DNA of 5,735 bases from positions 1-5,735 of the forward strand of contig CAIZMS010000004.1 of the NCBI GenBank assembly GCA_903934155.1. Direction: 5' to 3'. The notes beneath the pieces are model-generated. The model did no database searches. It had not been told where the DNA came from and saw nothing but the letters and a program-made list of their open reading frames with translations. A program made the position numbers and the translations under genes. This document shows positions 5,011 through 5,735 of this stretch, one piece after another. Positions within the stretch are counted from its first letter, which is position 1, and each line of letters begins with the position of its first letter. This DNA comes from an uncultured bacterium (GTDB lineage: Bacteria; Verrucomicrobiota; Kiritimatiellia; CAIKKV01; CAITUY01).

Positions 5011-5735
5011 ATGGCGCGTGTTTATAACTTTGGTGCAGGTCCCGCCGTATTGCCCGTTGAAGTGCTGGAAGAGGCGCAGAAGGAGCTTCTGGATTTCAAG
5101 GGTTCCGGCATGTCCATCATGGAGCACAGTCACCGTGGCAAGGAATATGATGCGGTTCACGCCGAGGCCATTGATAATGTTCGTAAGCTGCTGAAATTAA
5201 GCGATGACTATACCGTGCTGTTCGTCCAGGGTGGGGCCAGCATGCAGTTTGCCATGGTTCCTCTGAATCTGCTCGGTGCCGGGCAGACGGCCGACTATGT
5301 GGATAGCGGGGCCTGGGCCGGCAAGGCCATCAAGGAAGCCAAGTTGGTCGGCAACGTCGCTGTCATTGCCAATACCGGCAAGGATATCCCGACCCGCATG
5401 CCGAAAAACGAAGACCTCAAGGTCACCCCGGGTGCGGCCTATGTCCATATCACCTCCAATGAAACGATTGGCGGATCGCAGTGGAAGGTGTTCCCTAGGA
5501 CTGAGGTTCCGCTGGTGGCGGATATGTCCTCCGACATCCTTTCCCGCCCCTTCGACATCAACCAGTTCGGGTTGATTTATGCCGGGGCCCAGAAGAATCT
5601 CGGCCCCTCCGGTCTGGCGCTGGTGGTGATGCGCAAGGATCTGGCGGATCGTGTTCCAGCCAAGGTTCCGGCCATGCTGAAGTACCAGACCTACATCAAA
5701 GAAAATTCCCTGTATAACACCCCGCCGACCTTTGG
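5011..5735 (+). CDS. serC: phosphoserine aminotransferase, 3' end cut off by the window
   Basis: SerC is a PLP enzyme that converts 3-phosphohydroxypyruvate and glutamate to phosphoserine in serine synthesis, and also serves pyridoxal phosphate synthesis in some bacteria. The first 241 residues are present, of a family length near 360. Motifs are VYNFGAGPAVLP (4-15), HSHRGKEY with His41/Arg42 in the substrate-binding place, FVQGGASMQF (71-80, cofactor phosphate loop), Trp102, SNETIGG (149-155), Asp171 in VADMSSD, and the Schiff-base lysine Lys195 in YAGAQKNLGPSG. I chose the ATG at 5011 because GAAGG lies seven bases upstream and the protein then starts as SerC proteins do. An in-frame ATG at 4966 would add 15 residues and has no ribosome binding site. 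The gene is divergent from nrdR across 137 bp. Confidence 0.97.
   Translation, partial: MARVYNFGAGPAVLPVEVLEEAQKELLDFKGSGMSIMEHSHRGKEYDAVHAEAIDNVRKLLKLSDDYTVLFVQGGASMQFAMVPLNLLGAGQTADYVDSGAWAGKAIKEAKLVGNVAVIANTGKDIPTRMPKNEDLKVTPGAAYVHITSNETIGGSQWKVFPRTEVPLVADMSSDILSRPFDINQFGLIYAGAQKNLGPSGLALVVMRKDLADRVPAKVPAMLKYQTYIKENSLYNTPPTF

Overview
The window is bacterial chromosomal DNA with densely packed housekeeping genes and a short repeat-rich accessory patch at its left end. Gene content: a GIY-YIG domain protein, tRNA-Ser(UGA), a response regulator/histidine kinase hybrid, a NUDIX-like protein, PurC, an unidentified 207-residue protein, NrdR, and the first two thirds of SerC. The coding sequence is moderately GC-rich. 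The long form of PurC and the association of a small GIY-YIG gene with 'CCTGT..GAGC.TGTCGA' repeats are patterns I associate with uncultivated environmental Gram-negatives, for example the Planctomycetes-Verrucomicrobia-Kiritimatiellota group. That placement is a guess; nothing here fixes the phylum.

Layout. Bases 1-165 hold no gene, only hairpins and a short sequence resembling the 3' end of the tRNA-Ser gene further on. Bases 166-447 (minus) encode the GIY-YIG protein. Bases 448-753 are non-coding and filled with a two-copy repeat of about 100-150 bp. One copy carries two extra 23-nt inserts of a single repeat family, and a perfect 16-bp inverted repeat ends inside the CCA of the tRNA. tRNA-Ser (754-841) and the kinase (897-2054) follow, both on minus. 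A 96-bp divergent promoter region with a perfect 9-bp palindrome separates the kinase from the NUDIX-like gene (2151-2765, plus).

That gene converges on a minus-strand operon read nrdR - unknown gene - purC (4873 down to 2812). The genes overlap by one base (nrdR/unknown) or are 20 bp apart (unknown/purC). serC (from 5011, plus) diverges from nrdR and runs off the window.

How the genes may work together. NrdR is the nucleotide-sensing repressor of ribonucleotide reductase genes, and PurC makes a purine intermediate, so the operon joins nucleotide-pool sensing with purine synthesis and has an uncharacterised protein between them. SerC makes phosphoserine, the precursor of serine and, through glycine and one-carbon units, of purines. 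The kinase has a receiver but no sensor domain, so its input probably comes from another signalling protein.

Most notable observations: (i) the GIY-YIG/repeat patch lies between the tRNA-Ser 3' end and a degenerate copy of that 3' end, like a very small element inserted at a tRNA gene; (ii) three genes without a Shine-Dalgarno sequence have promoter-like sequences placed so that transcription would start at or within two bases of the ATG, whereas purC, nrdR and serC have ordinary ribosome binding sites.
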